NCBI RefSeq assembly: GCF_004382795.1
Contig: NZ_SMSG01000005.1
Coordinates: 333,681-397,680, forward strand
Length of the DNA: 64,000 nucleotides
Direction: 5' to 3'
Origin: Cumulibacter soli
GTDB taxonomy: Bacteria > Actinomycetota > Actinomycetes > Mycobacteriales > Antricoccaceae
Position numbers and translations under genes: made by a program
Notes under the pieces: generated by a model
Told to the model about the DNA's origin: nothing
What the model saw: the letters and a program-made list of their open reading frames with translations, nothing else
Database searches by the model: none
Part shown: in pieces, positions 54,193 through 63,290 of the stretch
Numbering within the stretch: the stretch's first letter is position 1
Layout of the letters: every line of letters begins with the position of its first letter

Positions 54193-55824
54193 ATGGACGG
54201 CCTCATGCAGCGCGTACCGCTGAGCATCGTCGACATCTTCGAGCATGCCGAGCGGATGCACTCACACAAAGAGATCATCACGCGCGGACCCTCGCCGAGC
54301 CGCTACACGTACGGGGACTGGGCGCAACGAGTGCGCCAACTCGGGACCGCGCTGGACCAGCTAGGGCTCAGCGCGGATGCGCGAGTCGGCACGTTCTGCT
54401 GGAATCACGCGCAACACCTCGAACTGTACTTCGCGGCGCCATGTAGTGGACGTGTACTGCACACGTTGAACATCCGCCTGTTCCCCGAACAGTTGGAATA
54501 CATCATCAACCACGCCGACGACGAGGTCATCTTCGCCGACCGCTCGTTGCTCCCACTCTTGCTTCCGATCCTGGAAAAGACGCCGGGGGTCCGTCAGGTC
54601 GTAGTCATCGACGACGGATCCGGACCGGAAATAGTGGACGGCGAAAAGTTCCTCGACTACGAGCAGCTGATCGCGGGACGCGAGCCTGCCCAGTTCACGA
54701 TCGAGGACGAAAATCAGGCCGCGGCGATGTGTTACACCTCCGGTACAACAGGGAATCCGAAGGGCGTGGTGTACTCGCACCGATCGACGTACCTGCACGC
54801 GATGTTGATGACGTCCACCGTCACGATCTCTCTCGCTGAGGACGATCGACCTCTGGTGATCGTGCCGATGTTTCACGCCAACGCGTGGGGTATGCCGTAC
54901 GCGGCGCCGCTTTGTGGCGCGTCGTTGGTATTCCCCGCATCTGACATGTCGCCAGCCGCGAACGCGCAGACCATTCAGGACGAGAAGGTCACCATCGCGA
55001 TGGGTGTGCCCACGATTTGGCAGGGGCTGCTGCCAATCCTCGAGCAATACGACTTGTCGTCGCTGCGAGCGCTGTGCGCCGGTGGCTCAGCCGTGCCTCG
55101 CGGGCTGATCAAGGAGTATCGCGACCGCGCGAATCTGCATATATACCAAGGATGGGGAATGACCGAGACCTCGCCCATTGGCAGCATGGGGAGAGCTGGG
55201 TCCTCTGAGCAGGCCCTGGATCCTGACGCGCAGTTGGACCTCGCGGCCACCGGCGGGTACATCGTCCCGGGGGTCACGGCGCGCATCGTCGAACCAGATA
55301 CCGAGAACGTGCAGCCCTGGGATGACGAAGCAACCGGCGAGTTGCAGATCAAAGGTGCATGGATCGCCTCGGAGTACTACAAGCCGGAAAAGCCAGGGCT
55401 CAGCACCGCGGGTGGGTGGATGCGGACCGGGGATATAGCAGCGATTGGGCCGCGAGGAGTGCTGCGGATCGTCGACCGAACCAAGGATCTGGTGAAGTCG
55501 GGTGGTGAGTGGATTTCGTCCGTCGACGTCGAGAATATTCTGATGGCGCATCCCGACATCAAGGAGGCGGCGATCGTTGGCGTTCCGCACCCAAAGTGGA
55601 CCGAGCGCCCGCTCGCGTGCGTCGTGCTGAAGGACGGCGTCGAAGCGACGGAGGCGAAGAAACAAGAGATTCTAGAGTTCTTGGCGCCACAGATCGCGAA
55701 GTGGTGGCTGCCTGATGCTCTTGAGTTCATTGACGAAGTGCCGAAAACCAGCGTAGGGAAGTTCTCCAAGAAGGATCTGCGGCAGCGCTATGCCGACTAT
55801 GCGCTGCCCGGTTCCGAGGCATGA
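54193..55824 (+). CDS. Medium/long-chain acyl-CoA ligase (AlkK/DmdB-like)
   Basis: 543 residues, GGGAGGG before the ATG. Opening IVDIFEHAERMHSHKEIITRGPS, A3 motif YTSGTTGNPKG from residue 181, QGWGMTETSPIGS, GWMRTGDIAAIGPRGVLRI, DRTKDLVKSGGEWISSVDVENILMAHPDIKEAAI and Lys in TSVGKFSKKDLR. The SGGEWIS variant is typical of the fatty-acid and methylmercaptopropionate ligase branch. The stop overlaps the next gene by 4 bases. Confidence 0.91.
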   Translation: MDGLMQRVPLSIVDIFEHAERMHSHKEIITRGPSPSRYTYGDWAQRVRQLGTALDQLGLSADARVGTFCWNHAQHLELYFAAPCSGRVLHTLNIRLFPEQLEYIINHADDEVIFADRSLLPLLLPILEKTPGVRQVVVIDDGSGPEIVDGEKFLDYEQLIAGREPAQFTIEDENQAAAMCYTSGTTGNPKGVVYSHRSTYLHAMLMTSTVTISLAEDDRPLVIVPMFHANAWGMPYAAPLCGASLVFPASDMSPAANAQTIQDEKVTIAMGVPTIWQGLLPILEQYDLSSLRALCAGGSAVPRGLIKEYRDRANLHIYQGWGMTETSPIGSMGRAGSSEQALDPDAQLDLAATGGYIVPGVTARIVEPDTENVQPWDDEATGELQIKGAWIASEYYKPEKPGLSTAGGWMRTGDIAAIGPRGVLRIVDRTKDLVKSGGEWISSVDVENILMAHPDIKEAAIVGVPHPKWTERPLACVVLKDGVEATEAKKQEILEFLAPQIAKWWLPDALEFIDEVPKTSVGKFSKKDLRQRYADYALPGSEA

Positions 55825-57293
55825 TGCAGCGTAAACGAATCCTGAATAGTGTCGCCCGCCGTGACGAGGCCGCTTACGCGGCGCTCGCCAGCCGCGGTGG
55901 GAGCGGCGCCGATCGAGTGTGGCGCGGGCTATCGCGCGCGGCGGACTACTCGATGATCTGGATCGGCGCTGCGGCTGCGATGCATACCCTCGGTGGACGT
56001 CGAAGCCGTCGAGCGGCCGCGCGCGGACTCGCCACCGTGGCTGTCACCAGCTTGATCACGAACCAAGGGGCGAAGCGACTCAATCATCGCGCTCGGCCCG
56101 ATAGCGGGCTGATTCCGTTGCGTAGGCGGGCATTACGGATGCCGACCTCGGCGTCCTTCCCGTCCGGGCATTCGGCGAGCGCGGCAGCGTTCGCGACCTC
56201 GGTCGCCACGGAGAATCTTCCGCTCGGGGCAGCCGTCGGCGTTCTCGCCGGCGCTGTGGGAATCTCGCGCGTGGGCTCTGGGGCGCACTTTCCCAGCGAT
56301 GTGGTGGCCGGATTTGCGCTCGGCACCGGGATCGCGTTACTGGGAGCCAAGATCGTGCCACCGGTCCTCCCGCTGCCGAACCCCGATGATCACCCGCCGG
56401 TCGAGGACGCGCCCGCGCTGGCCCGTGGCGCCGGGCTCACCGTGATCGCCAACGAAGGATCTGGCGTCGACAAACCTTCAATCGTGCAGGACATCCGTGA
56501 CGGCCTGCCCGAGGCAAAGATCATGACGCTCGGCGAGGATGACGACTTGATCGAACTGGCCGAGCGGGCCATCGTCGACGGCGCGAAGGTGCTTGGCGTC
56601 TGCGGTGGCGATGGCACGGTCGTGGCGCTCGCGAGCGTGGCGATCAAGCACGACGTGCCGCTGGCGGTGTTTCCCGGCGGGACGTTCAATCACTTCGCGA
56701 AGGATGTCCGGCTACCGGAGGTTGCCGACACCGTCCGCGCCCTCGAGGCGGGAACCGTAACGCGTGTCGACGTCGCAACTCTTAACGACGACATCTTCTT
56801 GAATACCGCGAGCATCGGTACCTACCCGGAGTTCGTCACCGAGCGTGAGTCCCTCGAACCGAGGTACGGAAAGCGCGTGGCTGCGCTTATCGCGGCGACG
56901 CGGCTGATGCGGGCGAAACCGCGCACTCGGCTCGTGATCGATGGTGAGGAGATCCCGGCGTTGCTGTTCTTCGTCGGCAATTCGCAATACGAGCCGAGGG
57001 ATTTCGCGCCGGCGATGCGTCCACGTCTGGACGACGGGAAGCTAGACGTGCGGGTGTTGGTGCATCACGGGCGCCTACTCACCGCACGCCTGTTATGGGC
57101 CACCCTGACCGGCACTTTGGAGCGTTCGCGTGCATACCGGCACATGAGCCCGAGTGAACTTGACGTGCGGATCCTCGAGTCGGAGGTCCTGATCTCCCGG
57201 GACGGGGAGGTAGACGCTCCAGTTGAGCGGGTGCGCTTCGGCGTGCGGCCACGGGCCCTGCGGGTCTACCAGCCGGCCGACACCACCTTCTAA
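55821..57293 (+). CDS. PAP2 phosphatase - diacylglycerol kinase fusion
   Basis: 490 residues. The first 190 are a PAP2 phosphatase with all three motifs: K-x6-RP (AKRLNHRARP), SFPSGHSAS and SRVGSGAHFPSDVV. Residues 205-490 are a lipid kinase of the DAGK/LCB5 type with CGGDGTVVALAS and PGGTFNHFAKD. The two opposite chemistries on one chain suggest conversion between diacylglycerol or polyprenol phosphates. The start overlaps the ligase gene, so both may act on the same lipid pool. Confidence 0.93.
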   Translation: MMQRKRILNSVARRDEAAYAALASRGGSGADRVWRGLSRAADYSMIWIGAAAAMHTLGGRRSRRAAARGLATVAVTSLITNQGAKRLNHRARPDSGLIPLRRRALRMPTSASFPSGHSASAAAFATSVATENLPLGAAVGVLAGAVGISRVGSGAHFPSDVVAGFALGTGIALLGAKIVPPVLPLPNPDDHPPVEDAPALARGAGLTVIANEGSGVDKPSIVQDIRDGLPEAKIMTLGEDDDLIELAERAIVDGAKVLGVCGGDGTVVALASVAIKHDVPLAVFPGGTFNHFAKDVRLPEVADTVRALEAGTVTRVDVATLNDDIFLNTASIGTYPEFVTERESLEPRYGKRVAALIAATRLMRAKPRTRLVIDGEEIPALLFFVGNSQYEPRDFAPAMRPRLDDGKLDVRVLVHHGRLLTARLLWATLTGTLERSRAYRHMSPSELDVRILESEVLISRDGEVDAPVERVRFGVRPRALRVYQPADTTF

Positions 57294-57326
57294 TCGCGGG
57301 ACGCCGCGGAGTCAGTGCCGAGCGCT

Positions 57327-58541
57327 CTAGTCTGCTGCTACGTCGCGCGTTGCGCGCCGACGTAGCAGCAGGGCGATCAGCAGACCGATCGCCAGCAGGG
57401 TGATGGTGCTGATCGCGAGCGCGTCCCACCCGCCGTACTGCCACGCGATCCCGGCCAGGGTGCCGAACACCGACGAGCCGAGATAGTAGGTGAACAGGTA
57501 TAGCGCGGACGCCGACCCCGTCGAGCGGCCAACCGCATGCGCGCGCGTCGAGACCCAACCAGCCGCGATGCCGTGTACGACGAAGAAACCGATCGTCAGT
57601 ACAGCCATGCCCACCACGAACGTCCACAACGGCGCCAACATAGTGATCAATACGCCGATCATCGCGATCGCGAATCCGATCGGGACCAGCCGTGGTCGAC
57701 CGATACGCTGCTCGAACCGTCCGGCAACGATCGAACTCACCGAACCGATCGGGTATACCAAGAACACCAATCCGGCGATGCCTGCAGGCAGAAGGTACGG
57801 TGCTGATTCCAGGCGATACCCGGTGATGTTGAAGACGGCAACGAACGCGCCCATGCTCAGCCCGCCGATCGCATACAACCCAACCAATACCGGCTCGCGC
57901 AGCGCGCCCATGAATGCCGACAGGGAGGACCGGACGCTGCTAGGAGCGGGATGGAAGTTTCGGGATTCCGGCAGTGCGAGCAGCACCACCGCAGCGCACA
58001 GCAAGCCGTAGGCGCCGGTGCCCAGCAGCGCCCAATGCCACCCGCCAGCCTGGCTCAACCCGCCGGAGACCAAGCGGCCGGTCATCCCGCCGAGCGCGGT
58101 GCCGCCGACGTAGAGACCGGCGGCGCGGGCAAGCGATGCCGGATGGACTTCCTCCCGCAAATAGGCCATCGCGACTGCCGGAAACCCGGCTAGAGCTAGC
58201 CCGGTGAGGGCGCGCAGCACTAACAGCCATCCCCAGGACCCGGCAGCGGCGGTCGCGGCGGTGATGACCGCGGCCCCGACGAGCGCGGTCCGCATCACCG
58301 TCGTGCGACCGATGACTTCGGAAAGTTGTCCGGCGATCAGCATCCCCACCGCCAGAGCAATGGTCGTCACGCTGACCGACAAGGCGGCCGATGCCGCTGA
58401 CAGGTCGAACTCGCGGGAGAACGACGGCAGCATCGCCTGAGGCGCATACAGCAGACCAAATGACGCGAATGATCCGGCAAACAGCGCGATCGAGACCCGG
58501 CGAAATCCGGGTTCGCCGTGCCGGTAACCGGAAAACGTCAT
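57327..58541 (-). CDS. MFS transporter
   Basis: 404 residues with twelve predicted membrane helices. Opening YHGEPGFRRVSIALFAGSFASFGLLYAPQAMLPSFSREF-type segment, AGQLSEVIGRTTVMRTALVG between helices 2 and 3, and VYPIGSVSSIVAGRFEQRIGRPRLV in the second half. The YnfM/arabinose-efflux-like class is the nearest. Substrate unknown. Divergent from the CitE-like gene. A stem-loop overlaps its last codons. Confidence 0.88.
   Translation of the reverse strand: MTFSGYRHGEPGFRRVSIALFAGSFASFGLLYAPQAMLPSFSREFDLSAASAALSVSVTTIALAVGMLIAGQLSEVIGRTTVMRTALVGAAVITAATAAAGSWGWLLVLRALTGLALAGFPAVAMAYLREEVHPASLARAAGLYVGGTALGGMTGRLVSGGLSQAGGWHWALLGTGAYGLLCAAVVLLALPESRNFHPAPSSVRSSLSAFMGALREPVLVGLYAIGGLSMGAFVAVFNITGYRLESAPYLLPAGIAGLVFLVYPIGSVSSIVAGRFEQRIGRPRLVPIGFAIAMIGVLITMLAPLWTFVVGMAVLTIGFFVVHGIAAGWVSTRAHAVGRSTGSASALYLFTYYLGSSVFGTLAGIAWQYGGWDALAISTITLLAIGLLIALLLRRRATRDVAAD
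57332..57371 (-). terminator. Stem-loop spanning the 3' end of the MFS gene
   Basis: Bases 57332-57345 pair perfectly with 57358-57371 (14 bp) with a 12-base loop, 38 bases after the stop of the fusion gene. Most of the element is inside the last codons of the convergent MFS gene, so it probably terminates the plus-strand operon. Confidence 0.55.
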
Positions 58542-58593
58542 GGTGGGAGACTAGTAAGCGATGCTCACCACCTCGCGAAGGAGGCGCCCACCG

Positions 58594-59412
58594 ATGACCG
58601 CGCTCGCCACGGCTCGCACGCTGCTGTTCGTCCCCGGTAACAAACCGGCCCTGTTCGGTAAGGCCGCTGGATCAGGCGCCGATTGTTATATCGCCGACCT
58701 CGAGGACGCCGTGGCACCCGCGGACAAGGAGCAGGCCCGATCCGCCGCCTTGGACGGGCTCGCTGGCACGCCCGGGCTCATCCGCATCAATGCCGCCGGG
58801 ACCGCCTGGCATGACGACGACCTGCAGGCGATTGCCCTCGCGCCGGGCGTGCAGGGCGTCATGCTGCCGATGGCCGAAGATGTGGACGCCGTCCGTCGGG
58901 TGTCCGATCGGTTGGCAGGCATCCCGTTGGTGCTGCTCGTGGAGACCGCTCGCGGCATCCGCGATGCGGGCATGCTCGCACAGGTTCCCGGGGTCACTCG
59001 GCTGGCATTCGGCAACCTTGATTTCGCCTTGGACGCGGGGATTGAGCCGCGGACGGATGACGAAGACGAGTTGCTGTACGCCCGTTCGGCGCTGACCCTC
59101 GCGGCGCGCGCCGCTGGCTTGCCGGGCCCCGTCGACGGCGTACTTGGGGATTTCAAGAACACCGATCTCCTGCGGCGGCGTACGACGCGGGCATGGGACC
59201 TCGGCTTCCGCGGCAAGTTGTGTATCCACCCGTCGCAGGTAGCCGTGGTGCACGACGCGGTCCGTCCGTCGGAGGACGAGGTTGCCTGGGCGAGCCGGAT
59301 CGTCGACGGTGCCGGTGATCTGGATGGCGCTGCGGTTCAGGTGGACGGTGAAATGGTCGATCGCCCGGTGCTGTTGAAGGCGCAGGACCTGCTCGCGCGC
59401 GCCGTCGTCTGA
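58594..59412 (+). CDS. HpcH/HpaI aldolase / citrate lyase beta-like protein
   Basis: 272 residues from the ATG at 58594, with AAGGAGG 9 bases upstream; an in-frame ATG at 58561 is less likely. CitE-like TIM barrel: RTLLFVPGNKPALFGKAAGSGADCYIADLEDAVAPADKEQAR (given here as the family opening in two parts, RTLLFVPGNKP and ADLEDAV), VETARGIRD with the metal-binding Glu, and FGNLDFALDAGI. It cleaves or forms C-C bonds of acyl-CoA such as malyl- or citramalyl-CoA. The stop overlaps the aminotransferase start by one base (TGATG at 59410-59414). Confidence 0.88.
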   Translation: MTALATARTLLFVPGNKPALFGKAAGSGADCYIADLEDAVAPADKEQARSAALDGLAGTPGLIRINAAGTAWHDDDLQAIALAPGVQGVMLPMAEDVDAVRRVSDRLAGIPLVLLVETARGIRDAGMLAQVPGVTRLAFGNLDFALDAGIEPRTDDEDELLYARSALTLAARAAGLPGPVDGVLGDFKNTDLLRRRTTRAWDLGFRGKLCIHPSQVAVVHDAVRPSEDEVAWASRIVDGAGDLDGAAVQVDGEMVDRPVLLKAQDLLARAVV

Positions 59413-60590
59413 TGACTCGGGTGTCCGTGCGCGGTGACACGCCACCGTTCCACGTCATGGAGATCCTGAAGGCGGTCGCCGTACGGCAGAAGACGCATGG
59501 CGATGTCTGTCTGCTGTGCGTGGGACAGCCGTCAACTCCCGCGCCCGAGGCCGCGCTGGAGCGCGCGAGGCACGCGATGTGCTCGGAGGTGCTCGGCTAC
59601 ACCGAAGCGGTCGGAAATCTTGAACTGCGCGAGGCGATCTGCCAGCACTATCGGGACTGGTACGGCGTCGACGTACTCCCGACGCAGGTCGTGCTGACGA
59701 CCGGATCATCTGCGGCGTTCACCGCGATCTTCCTCGCGGCCTTTGACGTCGGCGACCGGGTCGTCGTGACTCGTCCGGGGTATCCGGCGTACCGGAATTC
59801 GTTGGCTGCGTTGGGATGTGAGGTCATTGACCTGGACTGCGGACCCGAGACCCGGTTCCAGCCAACGGTGGCCATGCTCGAAGCGTTACCGCATAAACCA
59901 GCCGGTCTCGTGTTGGCCAGCCCCGCGAATCCGACCGGCACGGTCGTTCCGGCCGAAGATCTCGCCGACATCTCTCGGTGGTGCGCCGAGAACGACTGCC
60001 TGTTGATCAGCGACGAGATATATCACGGGATCAGCTATGGCGTCTCAGCCCGGACCGCCTGGGAGTTCGGCGATTCCGCGGCAGTCATCGGTTCATTCTC
60101 GAAGTACTTCTCGATGACCGGATGGCGCCTTGGCTGGGCAATCCTGCCCAACGAACTGTTGCGCCCAGTCGAACTACTGCTGGGAAATCTCAACCTTTGC
60201 CCGCCGGCGATCTCGCAGGCGGCCGCACTCGGGGTGTTCACGACCTCGGCGGAGGCCGAGTTACGTGGACACGTGCGGCGGTACGCCGCCAACCGCGACC
60301 TCGTAGTCTCGCGGCTGCCGGACATCGGTGTACACGACGCGACGGCGCCAGATGGAGCGTTCTATGCGTATGCGGATATATCCCACCTCGCTGACGATTC
60401 GCTGACCTGGTGTCGTGATGTTCTCGCCGCTACCGGAGTGGCGATCACGCCCGGAATCGACTTCGCCGCAATCGGGATAGGCGATCCGGCCTTGGACGGC
60501 AACCGGTTTGTGCGGTTCTCGTTTGCCGGCGAGGGCGCCGAGATCACCGAGGCTTTCGACCGGCTCACCAACTACGTCACCGGTGCGTGA
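59412..60590 (+). CDS. PLP-dependent class I/II aminotransferase
   Basis: 392 residues. LGYTEAVGNLELREAICQHYRDWYG, LASPANPTGTVVP, LLISDEIYHGISYG and the PLP-lysine in GSFSKYFSMTGWRLGWAI are typical of the fold-type I aspartate aminotransferase group. A RFSFAGEGAEI segment carries the carboxylate-binding Arg. It is coupled to the CitE-like lyase, so its keto or amino acid could be a precursor or product of that reaction. Confidence 0.91.
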   Translation: MTRVSVRGDTPPFHVMEILKAVAVRQKTHGDVCLLCVGQPSTPAPEAALERARHAMCSEVLGYTEAVGNLELREAICQHYRDWYGVDVLPTQVVLTTGSSAAFTAIFLAAFDVGDRVVVTRPGYPAYRNSLAALGCEVIDLDCGPETRFQPTVAMLEALPHKPAGLVLASPANPTGTVVPAEDLADISRWCAENDCLLISDEIYHGISYGVSARTAWEFGDSAAVIGSFSKYFSMTGWRLGWAILPNELLRPVELLLGNLNLCPPAISQAAALGVFTTSAEAELRGHVRRYAANRDLVVSRLPDIGVHDATAPDGAFYAYADISHLADDSLTWCRDVLAATGVAITPGIDFAAIGIGDPALDGNRFVRFSFAGEGAEITEAFDRLTNYVTGA

Positions 60591-60717
60591 TTGCGTGCGG
60601 CCTCGGCATTAGGCCGCGGATCGATGTGCACTGAGAACAGCTTCGCCGGGACTGGAGGCTGCGTGTCTTCGGTGTCGGCCGCGGCGGTGCTCAACGCGTG
60701 ACTGGGTTCTCGATACG

Positions 60718-63189
60718 ATGAGGCACGTGCTGCCGCCTTCTGCTGACGAACAAGAGAACTTGAGCCCGTCGGACGTGATCACTGCTGATACCGGACTGAC
60801 GTCGGCGCAGGTTGCCGAGCGTACGGCGCAAGGTCTGACGAACGCGGTTGACAGTAGTTCGTCGCGAAGTATCTGGGAAATCGTTAAGGCGAACGTCTTC
60901 ACCCGGTTCAATGCGATCCTTGGCGCACTGTTTGTGCTGATTCTGATCACTGGTTCGTTCGCGGACGGGCTGTTCGGCCTCGTTCTCGTGGTGAACTCCG
61001 GGATCGGGATAGTCCAGGAGTACCTCGCGAAACGCAAACTCGATCGCCTCGCGCTGCTGAACGCGCCCATCACCAAGGTGGTCCGTGACGGCGTAGTGCT
61101 GGAAATCCCTACCGCCGAAGTGGTCCAGGACGATCTGGTCGAGCTTCGCACCGGCGATCAGGTGCCCGCCGACGGTGCGCTCCTGAGTTCCGACGGCTTG
61201 GAGCTGGATGAATCAAACCTCACCGGAGAATCTGACGCTGTCCCAAAAGCGGTCGGCGATGAGGTCCGCTCCGGTACAGCGGTAGTCGCAGGCGCCGGCC
61301 GGTTCGTCGCGTCGGCCGTAGGCCCGAACGCCTACGCCAACAAGATCGCCGCGGAGGCGCGCGTGTTCACCCGCGCCCGCAGCGAAATTCAGGATTCGGT
61401 CAACCAGTTACTGAAGTACATCACCTGGGTGATCGTGATTGCGCTGCCGCTGCAGATCTTTTCGCAGGCGCGGGTGGTCGGCGATCAAGGTTGGCGCGAG
61501 GTAGTGATCCGCTCGACCGGTGGACTGGTCGGATTGGTTCCGGAGGGCCTCGTCCTGCTGACGTCGGTTGCGTTTCTACTCGCCGCGGTTCAACTGACAC
61601 GGCAACAGGTGCTGGTCCAGGAACTGCCCGCTGTCGAGGGACTCGCCAGGGTTGACGTGGTCTGCTTGGACAAGACCGGCACCCTCACCGTCGGAGACAT
61701 TCAGTACGAAGACGTGCACGCCCTTGATGACACGACGGACGAGGAGATTCGCTCCGCGCTCGGTGCGCTCGCAGATGATGCGAACGCAAACGGCACGCTG
61801 AAGGCGGTCTCCGATGCGATCGGTCCGCCCGAGGGGTGGACCCGCTCGGCAACCGTGCCGTTCAATTCGGCGCGTAAGTGGAGTGCCGCATCGTTCAGCG
61901 GGCGCCTAACCTGGGTTCTCGGCGCGCCGGATGTGCTGCTGGCCGAGGACTCGCCAATCCGCGACCGAGTCACCGAACTCGCCCGTACCGGCCGACGGGT
62001 ACTGCTGCTGGCCAGCAGCGCCGCGGCCGTGTTGGAGTCTCCCGAACTTCCGGACGACTTGCGGCCCCGCGCGCTGGTGACGTTGACCGAGCAGGTGCGG
62101 CCGGACGCCGCAGAGACGTTGCAGTATTTCGCCGATCAGGGCGTGACGTGCAAGGTCATTTCCGGGGACAACCCGCAGACGGTGGCCGCGATCGCCAAGA
62201 CCGTGGGGCTTGAGGTCGATCTGGAGACCCTGGACGGGGTCGTTGACGCGCGCACTATCGGTACCGACCCCGATGAACTGCGCGAGATCGCGGATCGTAC
62301 GACGGTGTTCGGACGGGTGTCGCCCGAGCAGAAGCGTGCGTTGGTGCAGGCATTGCAAGCCGACGGGCACGTGGTTGCGATGACCGGCGACGGAGTGAAC
62401 GACGCGCTCGCGCTCAAGGACGCCGATATCGGCGTCGCGATGGGAAACGGCGCGCAGGCAACGAAATCAATCGCCCAACTCGTACTGCTCGACGGCCGGT
62501 TCTCGCACTTGCCCTCGGTGCTGGCCGAGGGGCGCCGGGTCATCGGCAACGTGGAACGCGTGGCGAACCTTTTCGTCGCGAAGAACGTGATGAGCCTGAT
62601 CGCGATCCTCTCTGCAGCGGCGTTCGCGATGCCGTTCCCGTTCTTGCCGCGGCATCTGACCCTGGTGAGTGCAGTGACGATCGGAATTCCCGCATTCTTC
62701 CTCGCGCTCGGACCGAACAAGCGTCGATACGTACCAGGGTTCTTAAAACGCGTCCTGAGGTTCGCCGTGCCTGCCGGCGCGGTCGCCGGACTGGTAGTGC
62801 TCGCGTCGTACCTGTGGGCGAGTCAGTCGTACGGCGTACCAACCGGAGAGTTTGGCGAGCGGTGCGCGGTCACCGCTGATGCTGGCGGCATCACGCATAT
62901 CGCCTGCTGGCAACCGGGCGCCGCAGCAACGGTGTCGCTATTGGTGGTGTTCTTCTGGATCTTGGTGGTGCTCGCTCGGCCATTCCGGGTATGGAAGGCG
63001 GCGTTGATCATCGCGATGATCGTGCTAGCAACACTGGCGTTCGCTATCCCGTTCGGTCGGGAATTCTTCAACTTCGACCTGCCGGCGGCGCTGTTCTGGC
63101 AGTCGCTGCTCGTGGGCCTACTCGGAGCTGTAGCCATCGAGATCATTTACCGGACGGCGCGCGATATGCGCGCCGCGGCCAACGCCTAG
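60718..63189 (+). CDS. ctpE: P-type cation ATPase, CtpE-like
   Basis: 823 residues with about ten membrane helices. Phosphorylation site D318 in CLDKTGTLTVGD, actuator TGES (LDESNLTGESDAVPK), TM4 motif LVPEGLVLLTSVAFLLA, QELPAVEGLARVDVV, and hinge GDGVNDALALKDADIGVAMGNG. The PEGL TM4 and QELPA-x-EGLARVDVV blocks resemble mycobacterial CtpE, a calcium-type transporter. No heavy-metal domain is present. Single gene with no clear regulator. Confidence 0.85.
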   Translation: MRHVLPPSADEQENLSPSDVITADTGLTSAQVAERTAQGLTNAVDSSSSRSIWEIVKANVFTRFNAILGALFVLILITGSFADGLFGLVLVVNSGIGIVQEYLAKRKLDRLALLNAPITKVVRDGVVLEIPTAEVVQDDLVELRTGDQVPADGALLSSDGLELDESNLTGESDAVPKAVGDEVRSGTAVVAGAGRFVASAVGPNAYANKIAAEARVFTRARSEIQDSVNQLLKYITWVIVIALPLQIFSQARVVGDQGWREVVIRSTGGLVGLVPEGLVLLTSVAFLLAAVQLTRQQVLVQELPAVEGLARVDVVCLDKTGTLTVGDIQYEDVHALDDTTDEEIRSALGALADDANANGTLKAVSDAIGPPEGWTRSATVPFNSARKWSAASFSGRLTWVLGAPDVLLAEDSPIRDRVTELARTGRRVLLLASSAAAVLESPELPDDLRPRALVTLTEQVRPDAAETLQYFADQGVTCKVISGDNPQTVAAIAKTVGLEVDLETLDGVVDARTIGTDPDELREIADRTTVFGRVSPEQKRALVQALQADGHVVAMTGDGVNDALALKDADIGVAMGNGAQATKSIAQLVLLDGRFSHLPSVLAEGRRVIGNVERVANLFVAKNVMSLIAILSAAAFAMPFPFLPRHLTLVSAVTIGIPAFFLALGPNKRRYVPGFLKRVLRFAVPAGAVAGLVVLASYLWASQSYGVPTGEFGERCAVTADAGGITHIACWQPGAAATVSLLVVFFWILVVLARPFRVWKAALIIAMIVLATLAFAIPFGREFFNFDLPAALFWQSLLVGLLGAVAIEIIYRTARDMRAAANA

Positions 63190-63290
63190 CGCCCTCGAAT
63201 GGTGGGATGAGCATTGCGCCACCTACGACGGTGCGCGAGGCTTGGGCTACTCGAATCATCTCCCGTTCGAAGAACGCGAAGGAGCCCGCT

